This document shows, piece by piece, positions 42,728-50,055 of a stretch of 64,000 nucleotides of DNA. Each line of letters starts with the position of its first letter. The stretch's first letter is position 1. Position numbers and translations under genes: made by a program. This DNA is from Amycolatopsis sp. WQ 127309 (GTDB lineage: Bacteria; Actinomycetota; Actinomycetes; Mycobacteriales; Pseudonocardiaceae), in contig NZ_CP095481.1 of the NCBI RefSeq assembly GCF_023023025.1, forward strand, positions 4,712,001-4,776,000. The letters run 5' to 3'. Below the pieces are notes generated by a model, which made no database searches, was not told where the DNA came from, and saw nothing but the letters and a program-made list of their open reading frames with translations.

Positions 42728-43319
42728 GCAGGTAGCCGGCCTCCTCCTGGCCGCAGGCGCCGGCCGCAGATTCGGAGGCCCGAAGGCACTGGCCGCCCTG
42801 AACGGCGAACCCCTGGTCCAGCGCGCCCTGCGGATCATGGAGGAAGCAGGCTGCACCCCGATCCGGGTAGTCATAGGCGCAGCAGCCGACGAGGTCCGAG
42901 CCCTGCTACCGAACCCCGACATGGCGGTAGTAGCGGAGGATTGGGCAACCGGAATGGGCGCCTCGTTACGCACCGGCCTGGCCGAGCTGAACCGACTCGA
43001 CGGCCCCCTCGCGACCCTGGTCCACCTGGTAGACCTTCCCTGGGTAGGCCCCGAAATCCTCACCCGGGTAGCAACCAACGCAACAGCGAACACCGTCGCC
43101 CGAGCAGCCTACGAGGGCACCCCAGGCCACCCGGTCCTCCTGGGCCGCACCTGGTGGCCGGAAATAGCAAAAACAGCAGAGGGCGACCGAGGAGCCCGAG
43201 ACTGGCTGGCAACCCGCAAGGACCTGACACTGATCGAGTGCTCCGACCTGGGCAACGGCCGCGACGTAGACCACCGCGCAGACCTGCCGAACTCAGCAAG
43301 CCCCACCAACCTCAGCTGA
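42720..43319 (+). CDS. MobA-like NTP transferase, probable molybdenum cofactor nucleotidyltransferase
   Basis: A 199-residue protein with the nucleotidyltransferase P-loop-like GLLLAAGAGRRFGGPKAL, DWATGMGASLRTGL and LVDLPWVGPEIL, as in MocA/MobA-like enzymes that attach CMP or GMP to molybdopterin for molybdenum hydroxylases. This links it to the hydroxylase locus that starts at 43635. It overlaps pcaR by 8 bp. Codon use is odd: many codons end in A (gta, gca, cga, aca) where neighbours end in C or G, mainly after about 42850. A diverged second copy of its 3' end lies downstream. Confidence 0.82.
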   Translation: MAEQVAGLLLAAGAGRRFGGPKALAALNGEPLVQRALRIMEEAGCTPIRVVIGAAADEVRALLPNPDMAVVAEDWATGMGASLRTGLAELNRLDGPLATLVHLVDLPWVGPEILTRVATNATANTVARAAYEGTPGHPVLLGRTWWPEIAKTAEGDRGARDWLATRKDLTLIECSDLGNGRDVDHRADLPNSASPTNLS

Positions 43320-43634
43320 CGCACCCGACCTGAGCAGCAGGTTGCGAGGTGGACGACCGTGCGGATCTGCCGAACTCGGTAGGCCCTGGCAACTCGACTG
43401 ACCCCGCCTGACATCACTGTGCCGACCGATCACAGCTGTGGCTGCCCGCGATGCCCCTGCGCAACCGCCCCACCCTGCCGAGCCGCAGCAGCCGCGGCCG
43501 ACCCCGCCGCCCACCCGGCCGCAGCCACCCCACCCGGCCTCACCACCCCGCCGCGACCCTTCCCAACCCCCGGCCTGCCGGGCCCCCTCAGCCGTAAGCC
43601 GCGCCGAAGCTTGCTGACCCCTACGATCGAGTTC
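43320..43634. other. Intergenic region with a diverged copy of the upstream gene's 3' end
   Basis: This 315-bp stretch contains no credible gene. Its first part holds the partial duplicate at 43349-43403 (separate entry). The rest, about 43420-43620, is Pro/Ala-coding low-complexity DNA rich in C, open in the frame of the MoxR gene but without a start that has a ribosome site. Confidence 0.6.
43349..43403 (+). pseudogene. Diverged remnant of the 3' end of a MobA-like gene
   Basis: Frame GTG GAC GAC CGT GCG GAT encodes VDDRADLPNSVGPGNST, against VDHRADLPNSASPTNLS at the end of the intact gene (43266-43319). Most nucleotide differences are at third codon positions, so both copies were once under coding constraint. 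The copy is 83 bp downstream and in a different frame. It looks like the tail of a former paralogue or of a replaced allele. Confidence 0.6.
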
Positions 43635-44507
43635 GTGACCGACTCGCTCGCCTCACCCGAAGAACTCGCCGCCGCGCTGGACCGGACCGGTTATCTCGCC
43701 GATGACGGGCTCGCCACCGCCGGGTTCCTCGCCCTGCGGATGGGGCGTCCGCTCTTCTGCGAAGGCGAGCCCGGCACCGGCAAGACCGCTCTCGCCCTCG
43801 CGCTGGCCACCGCGCTCGACCGGCCGCTCGTGCGCCTCCAGTGCCACGAGGGCATCGACGCCGCCCAGGCTCTCTACGAGTGGGACTTCCCGCGGCAGCT
43901 CCTGCACCTGCGCGCCCTCGAAGCGAGCGGGGGCATCGACGTCGAGACCGCCGAGCGCTCCCTCTACACCGAGCGGTTCCTGCTGGCCCGGCCGCTGCTG
44001 CAGGCCCTCATCAGCGCCCCCTGCGTGCTGCTGATCGACGAGATCGACCGCGCCGACGACGAGTTCGAGGCCTTCCTCCTGCAGCTGCTCGACGAGTACG
44101 CCGTGACCATCCCCGAGTACGGCGAGGTCCGCGCGGAGCAGCCGCCGCTGGTGGTGCTGACCTCCAACCGGACCCGTGAGGTGCACGACGCGCTCAAGCG
44201 GCGGTGCCTCTACCACTGGCTGGAACACCCGGACCTGGTTCGAGAGGTCACGATCCTGCGCCGTAGGATCCCGCTAATAGGTGAAGTTCTGGCTCGGCAG
44301 GTCGCTGAAGCGGTGCAACGGCTCCGGCAAATGGACCTGCTGAAACCACCTGGAGTGGCGGAGTCACTCGATTGGGCGAAAGCCCTGATGACTCTCCACC
44401 GTGACGAACTGGACGCGGCATCAGCGGCGAGAACGCTCGGTGCGGTCCTGAAATACAGCGAAGACCTCGACCGGGTCAGGGCCAAGCTCGACGCCCTGTT
44501 CGCCTGA
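43635..44507 (+). CDS. MoxR-family AAA ATPase (CoxD-like)
   Basis: A 290-residue AAA+ protein with Walker A EGEPGTGKTALA, Walker B VLLIDEIDRADDEFEAFLL, sensor 1 VVLTSNRTREV and a C-terminal helical lid. CoxD/MoxR proteins work with VWA proteins (CoxE) as maturation chaperones for molybdenum hydroxylases. GTG 43635 (VTDSLAS) was chosen over a longer frame whose extra N-terminus is low-complexity. Its VWA partner lies 2.6 kb downstream, after an unrelated membrane gene and a tRNA. Confidence 0.88.
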   Translation: MTDSLASPEELAAALDRTGYLADDGLATAGFLALRMGRPLFCEGEPGTGKTALALALATALDRPLVRLQCHEGIDAAQALYEWDFPRQLLHLRALEASGGIDVETAERSLYTERFLLARPLLQALISAPCVLLIDEIDRADDEFEAFLLQLLDEYAVTIPEYGEVRAEQPPLVVLTSNRTREVHDALKRRCLYHWLEHPDLVREVTILRRRIPLIGEVLARQVAEAVQRLRQMDLLKPPGVAESLDWAKALMTLHRDELDAASAARTLGAVLKYSEDLDRVRAKLDALFA

Positions 44508-44551
44508 CGGCCGGTCCGGGGGATGACCGAAGGCGTGGGAGGACCTGAGGC

Positions 44552-46318
44552 ATGAGTGTGGCGGAGACGACCGAGGCGCGACCACTGGCCGAGCCGGAGC
44601 CGGATCGGCCCCGGCCGGCCGGTCCGGCGGACACCCGCCGGGGGTGGCGGCCCAAGCTGGCCGCCGTCGCGGCGATCCTCGGGGGCACCGCGCTGATCGC
44701 CGCGCACGCCTCGCTCTACGGCAACTGGCTGATCGACGACGCGGCGATCACGTTCGCCTACTCGCGTGACGTCGCCGACGGGTTCGGCCCGGTGCTGCAG
44801 CCCGGCGCCCTGCCGGTCGAGGGGTACTCCAACCCGACCTGGATGATCCTGCTCGCCCTCGGCAAGCTCGTCGGGCTGTTCGACCACGGCACGATCTTCG
44901 GCGTCAACGACCAGATCCTGTTCCCGAAGGCCCTCGCCCTGGCCTGCTGCCTCGGCATCCTGGTCCTGTTCTACTTCGGCGCGAAGACGCTCAGCCGCCG
45001 GCCCGCCCTGATCACCTTCGCCGCCGGGGCGGCGCTCGCCGCGATCCCGTCGTTCGTGATCTGGTGCTTCTCCGGCCTGGAGAACTCGTTCTACGCGCTG
45101 ACCGTCACCGCGATCGCGGTGCTCTGCCTGCGCGCCGTCCAGAGCGGCAAGCTGCTGAACCACCAGGTCGCCATCGGTACCGGCCTGATCGCCATGGCCG
45201 CCGCGCTGACCCGGCCGGACGGGATCATCTACGCCGGCGCGTACCCGATCGTCGTCGCGCTGTTCCTCAAGCGCGAGCTGCTCGCCCGCAGCATCCGCGC
45301 GGTCGTCGTCTCGGTGGCCGCGTTCGCCGTGCCCTATGGCGCCTACGTGGTCTTCCGCTGGTTCGAGTTCGGCCGGCTGGTGCCCAACACCGCGGTCGCG
45401 AAGGGGCAGGACCCGCCCACCCTCGACGACCTCGACCGGCCCGCCCAGATCGTGGACTACATCGGCTGGCTGGTCGTCGCGGTCGCCGTCGCGTGCCTGG
45501 TAATGCTGCTGGTCCGGCCGTCGAAGCTGCGCACCGGCCTGGTCGCGCTGCTGGCGCCGTTCGGGCTGACCGTGGTCGCGTTCATCGTGCTCGAGTACGA
45601 CTGGATGGGCCAGCTGCGGTTCGCGACGCCGGTGTGGACGCTCGGCGCGTTCGGCGGCGCGATCGTGGTGGTCGAGGCGCTGGCCGCGGCCCGGCTGCGC
45701 GGCCGGATCGCGCTGGCCTGCCTGCTGGTGGTCGCGCTGGTCAGCTCGGTCAGCGGGCTCTACACGCAGGGCACGACGTACCGCGCCCACGCGAAGACGG
45801 CGTTCTGCATCGTCGCCGAGCGCGACGCCCAGGCCATCAACGGTTTCGCGGACATCCTGAAGCTGCCCGACACGGCCCAGGTCGGCCTGATCGACCTCGG
45901 CGGGACGTCGCTGGGCAGCCGGATCCGGGTGCTCGACCTGGCCGGCCTCGGTGACAAACCGATCGCCGACTACCTGCACAAGGCGGACATGGCCGGCCTG
46001 CGCGACTACACGTTCAATGTCGCGAAGCCGGAGATGATCACCTTCATCGGCTCGTGGATCACGACGTTGCAGTTCGACAAGGACCCGCGGTTCGACCGCG
46101 ACTACGCGACGATCTTCGTGAACCGCCCGATCGGTGACGACACCGTCGACTCGCGCAACTGGGTCAGCTACCACGTCCGCCGCGACCTGGTCGACCCCGC
46201 GAAGCTCGCGGAACTGCAGGCGTACGCGCAGAAGACGCTCCCGCCGATCCTGGAGCTCAACAAGACCGCCGGCCTCCGCGCCTGCGCACCGGTCAAGCCC
46301 GGCATCAAGGTCTCCTGA
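44552..46318 (+). CDS. Polytopic membrane protein, GT-C glycosyltransferase-like
   Basis: The 588-residue protein has a Pro/Arg-rich cytoplasmic N-terminus, about ten membrane helices and a C-terminal extracytoplasmic domain from about residue 420. The first external loop, NWLIDDAAITFAYSRDVADG followed by PVEGYSNPTW, has the acidic DD pair and aromatic pattern seen in GT-C enzymes and in mycobacterial arabinofuranosyltransferase relatives. That suggests transfer of a polyprenyl-linked sugar outside the membrane, an inference. It sits between the MoxR and VWA genes with no obvious link to them. Confidence 0.72.
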   Translation: MSVAETTEARPLAEPEPDRPRPAGPADTRRGWRPKLAAVAAILGGTALIAAHASLYGNWLIDDAAITFAYSRDVADGFGPVLQPGALPVEGYSNPTWMILLALGKLVGLFDHGTIFGVNDQILFPKALALACCLGILVLFYFGAKTLSRRPALITFAAGAALAAIPSFVIWCFSGLENSFYALTVTAIAVLCLRAVQSGKLLNHQVAIGTGLIAMAAALTRPDGIIYAGAYPIVVALFLKRELLARSIRAVVVSVAAFAVPYGAYVVFRWFEFGRLVPNTAVAKGQDPPTLDDLDRPAQIVDYIGWLVVAVAVACLVMLLVRPSKLRTGLVALLAPFGLTVVAFIVLEYDWMGQLRFATPVWTLGAFGGAIVVVEALAAARLRGRIALACLLVVALVSSVSGLYTQGTTYRAHAKTAFCIVAERDAQAINGFADILKLPDTAQVGLIDLGGTSLGSRIRVLDLAGLGDKPIADYLHKADMAGLRDYTFNVAKPEMITFIGSWITTLQFDKDPRFDRDYATIFVNRPIGDDTVDSRNWVSYHVRRDLVDPAKLAELQAYAQKTLPPILELNKTAGLRACAPVKPGIKVS

Positions 46319-46327
46319 CCCGGCCGG

Positions 46328-46372
46328 CGCGCCCGCTGCGAAAGTCCACAAAGGACGATCGGGGCGGGCGCG
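46328..46372. terminator. Terminator between convergent genes
   Basis: CGCGCCCGC (46328-46336) is the exact reverse complement of 46364-46372. The loop holds an inner GTCC/GGAC pair. It lies 10 bases after the membrane-protein stop and before the convergent small gene. Confidence 0.6.
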
Positions 46373-46403
46373 TCGTGGTTCCGGGGGAGCCGCGGGCCGG
46401 CTC

Positions 46404-46763
46404 CTAAGACCGGACGCGCCGTTCCTGCGGGTCGTAGACCACGAGGTTCCGGAGCCGGGCTTCGGCGACGGCACCGGAAACGACCGTGCCGGCCACGTCC
46501 CGGCCCATGCCGAAGTACAGCAGCGGGCCGCTCGCGTTCGACATCAACCCGCTCGACGCCCACGGGGAAGTCTCGCCGAGATCGTGCGCGCCGAGATCAG
46601 GCCACCGGCGGAGCAGGGCCTGGACGTACTCGGTGATCGTCGGCCACGGTGGCCGCACGGCCGACAGTTCGATGTACTTCATGTAGAGGCGGCCGTACTC
46701 CGCCGCGGCCCCGGCGTCGTCCGCCGGTGCCGGTCCGTCCCACACAACCAGGTCGTAGCTCAC
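46404..46763 (-). CDS. Conserved-looking hypothetical protein
   Basis: A 119-residue protein starting VSYDLVVWDGPAPADD, with an alternating charged and hydrophobic pattern and no signal peptide, membrane helix or cysteine. Third-position G+C bias supports coding. GTG 46763 overlaps the stop of a 19-codon upstream ORF (GTGA) and has no ribosome site of its own. A TTG at 46808 would give a longer product but is poorly placed. I do not recognise a family. Confidence 0.55.
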   Translation of the reverse strand: MSYDLVVWDGPAPADDAGAAAEYGRLYMKYIELSAVRPPWPTITEYVQALLRRWPDLGAHDLGETSPWASSGLMSNASGPLLYFGMGRDVAGTVVSGAVAEARLRNLVVYDPQERRVRS

Positions 46764-46819
46764 CGGTGCATGGTCGCACGCCGCGTAAATGCGTTGCCGC
46801 GCCACCAAGAGTCCGGCAT
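46760..46819 (-). CDS. Possible 19-residue leader peptide coupled to the hypothetical gene
   Basis: GGAGGAAGA precedes ATG 46819, which opens a 20-codon frame encoding MPDSWWRGNAFTRRATMHR and ending in a TGA that overlaps the next gene's GTG. The ribosome site is the best one in the region, so the downstream gene may depend on reinitiation. There is no hairpin directly within it. It is reported as a possible translational-coupling leader. Confidence 0.4.
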   Translation of the reverse strand: MPDSWWRGNAFTRRATMHR

Positions 46820-46870
46820 TCTTCCTCCAGCACCGAGAAGCCCGACCGAGAAACCCGAGAGGAGGAGATC

Positions 46871-46924
46871 GTGACCGAAGCCCGGATGTTCCGATGCGGC
46901 GCGATCTCCCGTGCCGTCCGCTGA
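46871..46924 (+). CDS. Possible 17-residue peptide before a hairpin
   Basis: GAGGAGGAGATC precedes GTG 46871, which opens the short frame MTEARMFRCGAISRAVR. A strong hairpin begins 13 bases after its stop. A good ribosome site, tiny ORF and terminator-like hairpin is the layout of a leader peptide with attenuation. The next downstream features are tRNA-Arg and the VWA gene. A chance ORF is equally possible. Confidence 0.3.
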   Translation: MTEARMFRCGAISRAVR

Positions 46925-46937
46925 ATTCTTTCTGAAG

Positions 46938-46986
46938 GCTCTTCGCGCCCGCCCCGCCGCTACCGGGGCCGGCCGCCGCGAAGAGC
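46938..46986 (+). terminator. Hairpin upstream of tRNA-Arg
   Basis: GCTCTTCGCG (46938-46947) pairs exactly with CGCGAAGAGC (46977-46986). The loop contains a second stem, CCCCG with CGGGG. It lies between the 17-codon ORF and the tRNA. Confidence 0.6.
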
Positions 46987-47029
46987 GCGGTCTGCGCCCG
47001 TCCGGGGAGGGGCGTGTGCAGGCCGCCCC

Positions 47030-47103
47030 GTCCCGGTAGCTCAGCAGGACAGAGCGCGGCGCTACGAACGCCGAGGTCCGAGGTTCGACTCCTCGCCGGG
47101 ACA
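47030..47103 (+). tRNA. tRNA-Arg (anticodon ACG)
   Basis: This 74-base gene folds as a full cloverleaf. The acceptor stem GTCCCGG pairs with CCGGGAC, the D stem is GCTC/GAGC, and the anticodon stem CGGCG/CGCCG carries loop CTACGAA (anticodon ACG). The T stem is CGAGG/CCTCG with loop TTCGACT. Discriminator base is A; the next bases are CCG, so the CCA end is not encoded. The VWA gene starts 22 bases after its 3' end. Confidence 0.95.
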
Positions 47104-47125
47104 CCGATGAGCGCACAATGGAGAC

Positions 47126-48238
47126 ATGACCACGGTCTCCGATCCGGTCGCCGGGTACGCCGGGTTCGCCGCCGCGCTGCGGGAGGCGGGCGTGGCCTGC
47201 GACGCGCACCGCGTGCAGGCCTACCTGGCCGCCGTCGGCGAGGTCGACGTCGCCGAGCCCACCCAGCTGTACTGGGCGGGGCGGCTCACCCTGTGCTCGA
47301 GCCCCGACGACCTCGCCTGTTACGAAGAGGCCTTCAGCCAGTGGTTTTCGATCGAACCGCCGGGTCCGCGCCGCACGAAGGCCGCCGCGCCGAAGCAGGC
47401 GCGGATCGCGCCGCTCGTCGACACCGAGGGCGGGGACGCCGACGGCGGCGACGGTCCCGACCAGCTGAAGGTCGCCGCGAGCGGCCAGGAGGTGCTGCGG
47501 CACCGCGACCTCGCCGAGCTGACCACCGCCGAACGCGAGCACCTGCGCGAGCTGCTGGCCACCCTGCGTCCCGTGCCGCCCCGGCGCCGCGCCGCCCGGC
47601 GAACCCCGGCCCGCCGGGGACGGCTTGATCCGGCCCGCACGCTGCGCGCGATGCTCGCCAGCGGCGGCGAACCCGTCCGGCTCGCGCACACCCGCCGCGG
47701 CTCGCGCCCGCGCCGGGTCGTGCTGCTGATCGACGTCTCCGGCTCGATGAGCCCGTACGCCGACGCGCTGCTGCGGTTCGCGCACGTCCTCACCCGGTCC
47801 GCGCCCCAGTCCGTCGAGGTGTTCACGCTCGGCACGCGGCTGACCCGGGTGTCGCGCCAGCTGCGTCAGCGCGACCCGGAGCGCGCGATGCTCTCGGCGG
47901 GTTCCGCGGTGCCGGACTTCGCCGGCGGCACCCGCCTCGGCGAGACGCTGCGGGCCTTCCTCGACCGGTGGGGACAGCGCGGCGTGGCCCGGCGCGCGGT
48001 CGTCACGATCTTCTCCGACGGCTGGGAGCGCGGCGACACCACGATGCTCGGCGAGCAGCTCGCGCGGCTGCACCGCCTCGCGCACGCCGTACTCTGGGTG
48101 AATCCGCACGTCGGCCGTGCGGGGTACGCTCCGGTCCAGTCGGGCATCGTGGCCGCACTGCCCCACATCGACCGGCTGCTGGCCGGGCACACCCTGGCCA
48201 CCTTGGAACGACTGCTCGGGGAGATTTCCGATGCGTGA
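47126..48238 (+). CDS. VWA-domain protein (CoxE-like)
   Basis: A 370-residue protein. The N-terminal half is helical, with a basic linker (PPRRRAARRTPARRGRLDPA); the C-terminal half is a von Willebrand A domain with MIDAS DVSGSMSPY, FAGGTRLGETL and IFSDGWERGD. With the MoxR ATPase it should form the chaperone pair that inserts or sulfurates the Cu/Mo cofactor in CO-dehydrogenase-like enzymes. It starts 22 bases after the tRNA, with only a GGAG nearby, so a promoter inside or ahead of the tRNA is likely. It overlaps xdhC by 8 bp. Confidence 0.86.
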   Translation: MTTVSDPVAGYAGFAAALREAGVACDAHRVQAYLAAVGEVDVAEPTQLYWAGRLTLCSSPDDLACYEEAFSQWFSIEPPGPRRTKAAAPKQARIAPLVDTEGGDADGGDGPDQLKVAASGQEVLRHRDLAELTTAEREHLRELLATLRPVPPRRRAARRTPARRGRLDPARTLRAMLASGGEPVRLAHTRRGSRPRRVVLLIDVSGSMSPYADALLRFAHVLTRSAPQSVEVFTLGTRLTRVSRQLRQRDPERAMLSAGSAVPDFAGGTRLGETLRAFLDRWGQRGVARRAVVTIFSDGWERGDTTMLGEQLARLHRLAHAVLWVNPHVGRAGYAPVQSGIVAALPHIDRLLAGHTLATLERLLGEISDA

Positions 48239-49343
48239 CGTACTGGATGACGTGTTCCGCCGCTGGTCGGCGGGGGAGACGGTCGGGCTGGGCACCGTCG
48301 TCGCCACCTTCTCGTCGGCCCCCCGCGCCCCCGGCGCGGCGATGGTCGTGGCCCCGGACGGCACCGTCGCCGGCAGCGTGTCCGGCGGCTGCGTCGAAGG
48401 CGCCGTCTACGAGCTGGCGCAGGAGGTCGTCACCGAGCGCAAGCCGGTGCTGCAGCGCTACGGCGTCACCGACGACGACGCCTTCGCGGTGGGCCTGACC
48501 TGCGGCGGGATCATCGACATCTACGTCGAGCACGTCGACCGCGAGTCGATGCCCGAGCTGGGCGACGTCGTCGCGTCGGTCCGCGGCGGCGAGCCGGTCG
48601 CGGTGGTGACGGTCATCGAGCACGAGCGCGAAGGCCTGGTCGGCGAGCACATGATCGTCTGGCCGGATCGCACCGAAGGCTCGCTGGGCTCGTCGCGGAT
48701 GGACGACGCGGTCGCCGACGACGCCCGCGGCCTGCTGGCCAGCGGCCGCACCGGCACCCTGCACTACGGCCCGGACGGGCAGCGCCGCGGCGAGGGGATG
48801 GCGGTGTTCGTCAACTCCTTCGAGCCGCCGCCCCGGCTCCTGGTCTTCGGCGCGATCGACTTCGCCGCCGCGATGGCGCGCATGGGCGCCTACCTCGGTT
48901 ACCAGGTCACGGTGTGCGACGCGCGGCCGGTGTTCGCCACCAGCAGCCGGTTCCCGGACGCGCACGAGGTCGTCGTCGACTGGCCGCACCGGTACCTCAC
49001 GGCGGAGGCGGACGCGGGCCGCATCGACCGGCGCACCGCGATCGCGGTGCTGACCCACGACCCGAAGTTCGACGTCCCGCTGCTGGAGGTCGCGCTGCGC
49101 CTCGACGTCGGGTACGTCGGCGCGATGGGGTCCCGCAAGACCCACGACGACCGGTTCTCGCGGCTGCGCGAGGCCGGCATCACCGAGCCCGAGCTGGAAC
49201 GGCTGTCCTCGCCGATCGGTCTCGACCTCGGCGCCCGCACCCCGGAGGAGACGGCGGTGTCGATCGCCGCGGAGATCATCGCGTTGCGCTGGGGTGGCGG
49301 CGGGCGGCGGCTCGCCGAACTGTCCGGCCGCATCCACGGCTGA
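48231..49343 (+). CDS. XdhC/CoxI-family molybdenum-enzyme maturation factor
   Basis: A 370-residue protein. The N-terminal XdhC domain has VVATFSSAPRAPGAAMVV and SVSGGCVEGAVYE; the C-terminal Rossmann domain has LLVFGAIDFAAAMARMGAYLGYQVTVCD and GYVGAMGSRKTHDDR. The family binds molybdenum cofactor and protects or hands it to the hydroxylase. ATG 48231 overlaps the VWA gene by 8 bp. It ends 187 bases before the small-subunit gene. Confidence 0.9.
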   Translation: MRDVLDDVFRRWSAGETVGLGTVVATFSSAPRAPGAAMVVAPDGTVAGSVSGGCVEGAVYELAQEVVTERKPVLQRYGVTDDDAFAVGLTCGGIIDIYVEHVDRESMPELGDVVASVRGGEPVAVVTVIEHEREGLVGEHMIVWPDRTEGSLGSSRMDDAVADDARGLLASGRTGTLHYGPDGQRRGEGMAVFVNSFEPPPRLLVFGAIDFAAAMARMGAYLGYQVTVCDARPVFATSSRFPDAHEVVVDWPHRYLTAEADAGRIDRRTAIAVLTHDPKFDVPLLEVALRLDVGYVGAMGSRKTHDDRFSRLREAGITEPELERLSSPIGLDLGARTPEETAVSIAAEIIALRWGGGGRRLAELSGRIHG

Positions 49344-49395
49344 AAAGTTCACCCGGGCGGCGTTTCCGCGGATGCGGTGATTCCACTGTGGATTC

Positions 49396-49411
49396 TCCCG
49401 CAGCTGCGGGA
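49396..49411. promoter_or_regulatory. 16-bp perfect palindrome upstream of the hydroxylase subunit genes
   Basis: TCCCGCAGCTGCGGGA is self-complementary over all 16 bases and lies 120 bases before the small-subunit start, in the 187-bp gap after XdhC. A second short palindrome, CCAC-T-GTGG, is just upstream. It is a candidate operator or weak terminator. Confidence 0.35.
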
Positions 49412-49530
49412 ACGGCCGCCGAACGTGTGACATCAGGACTTGTCCGCGCCAGTAAGGCGTAGCACGCTCGGGTCTTGTGAGCCCGATCACGGTCGGGCCT
49501 GGCCGTTCCCGAACCGGCTTTGGAGGCCTG

Positions 49531-50055
49531 ATGCGCATTACCGTCACTGTCGACGGGACGAAGTACACCGACGAGGTCGAACCGCGCACCCTGCTCGTGC
49601 ACTACCTGCGAGAGCGGATCGGCAAGGTCGGCACGGTCGTCGGCTGCGACACCAGCAACTGCGGTGCGTGCACCGTCCACCTGGACGGGCACAGCGTGAA
49701 GTCCTGTTCCGTGCTGGCCGTGCAGGCCGACGGCAGCGAGGTCACCACCGTCGAGGGCCTCAGCCGCGACGGGCAGCTGCACCCGGTGCAGAAAGCCTTC
49801 CACGAGAACCACGCGCTGCAGTGCGGGTTCTGCACCCCCGGCATGATCATGCAGTCGATCGACCTGCTGGCCGACAACCCGGACCCGGACGAACAAGCCG
49901 TCCGCGAAGGCCTCGAAGGCAACCTCTGCCGCTGCACCGGCTACCAGAACATCGTCCGCGCGGTCCGCGACGCCGCTCAGCACATGAGCCCCGGCGCCGG
50001 ACCCGACGCCGAGCGGATCACCGAGACCAAGCACGTCGGCGTGGGTGGTGACTGA
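49531..50055 (+). CDS. Molybdenum hydroxylase small subunit, two [2Fe-2S] clusters (CoxS-like)
   Basis: A 174-residue protein with a plant-ferredoxin-type cluster motif [15 protein letters not shown] and C-terminal helical cluster motifs CGFCTPGM and CRCTGYQNI. It carries electrons from the molybdenum site to the FAD subunit. ATG 49531 follows TGGAGGCC. A 25-residue hydrophilic tail extends beyond the usual end. The stop shares a base with the large-subunit ATG. Confidence 0.93.
   Translation: MRITVTVDGTKYTDEVEPRTLLVHYLRERIGKVGTVVGCDTSNCGACTVHLDGHSVKSCSVLAVQADGSEVTTVEGLSRDGQLHPVQKAFHENHALQCGFCTPGMIMQSIDLLADNPDPDEQAVREGLEGNLCRCTGYQNIVRAVRDAAQHMSPGAGPDAERITETKHVGVGGD

Noticed and set aside
43419-43634. 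N-terminal extension of the MoxR ATPase
   Set aside because: The extension is Pro/Ala/Cys low-complexity with no ribosome site; homologous MoxR proteins start near residue VTDSLAS at 43635.
47030-47103. tRNA-Arg as the attachment site of an integrated element
   Set aside because: No integrase gene is near and no direct copy of the tRNA 3' end was found in the window, so integration is not supported beyond the split gene order.
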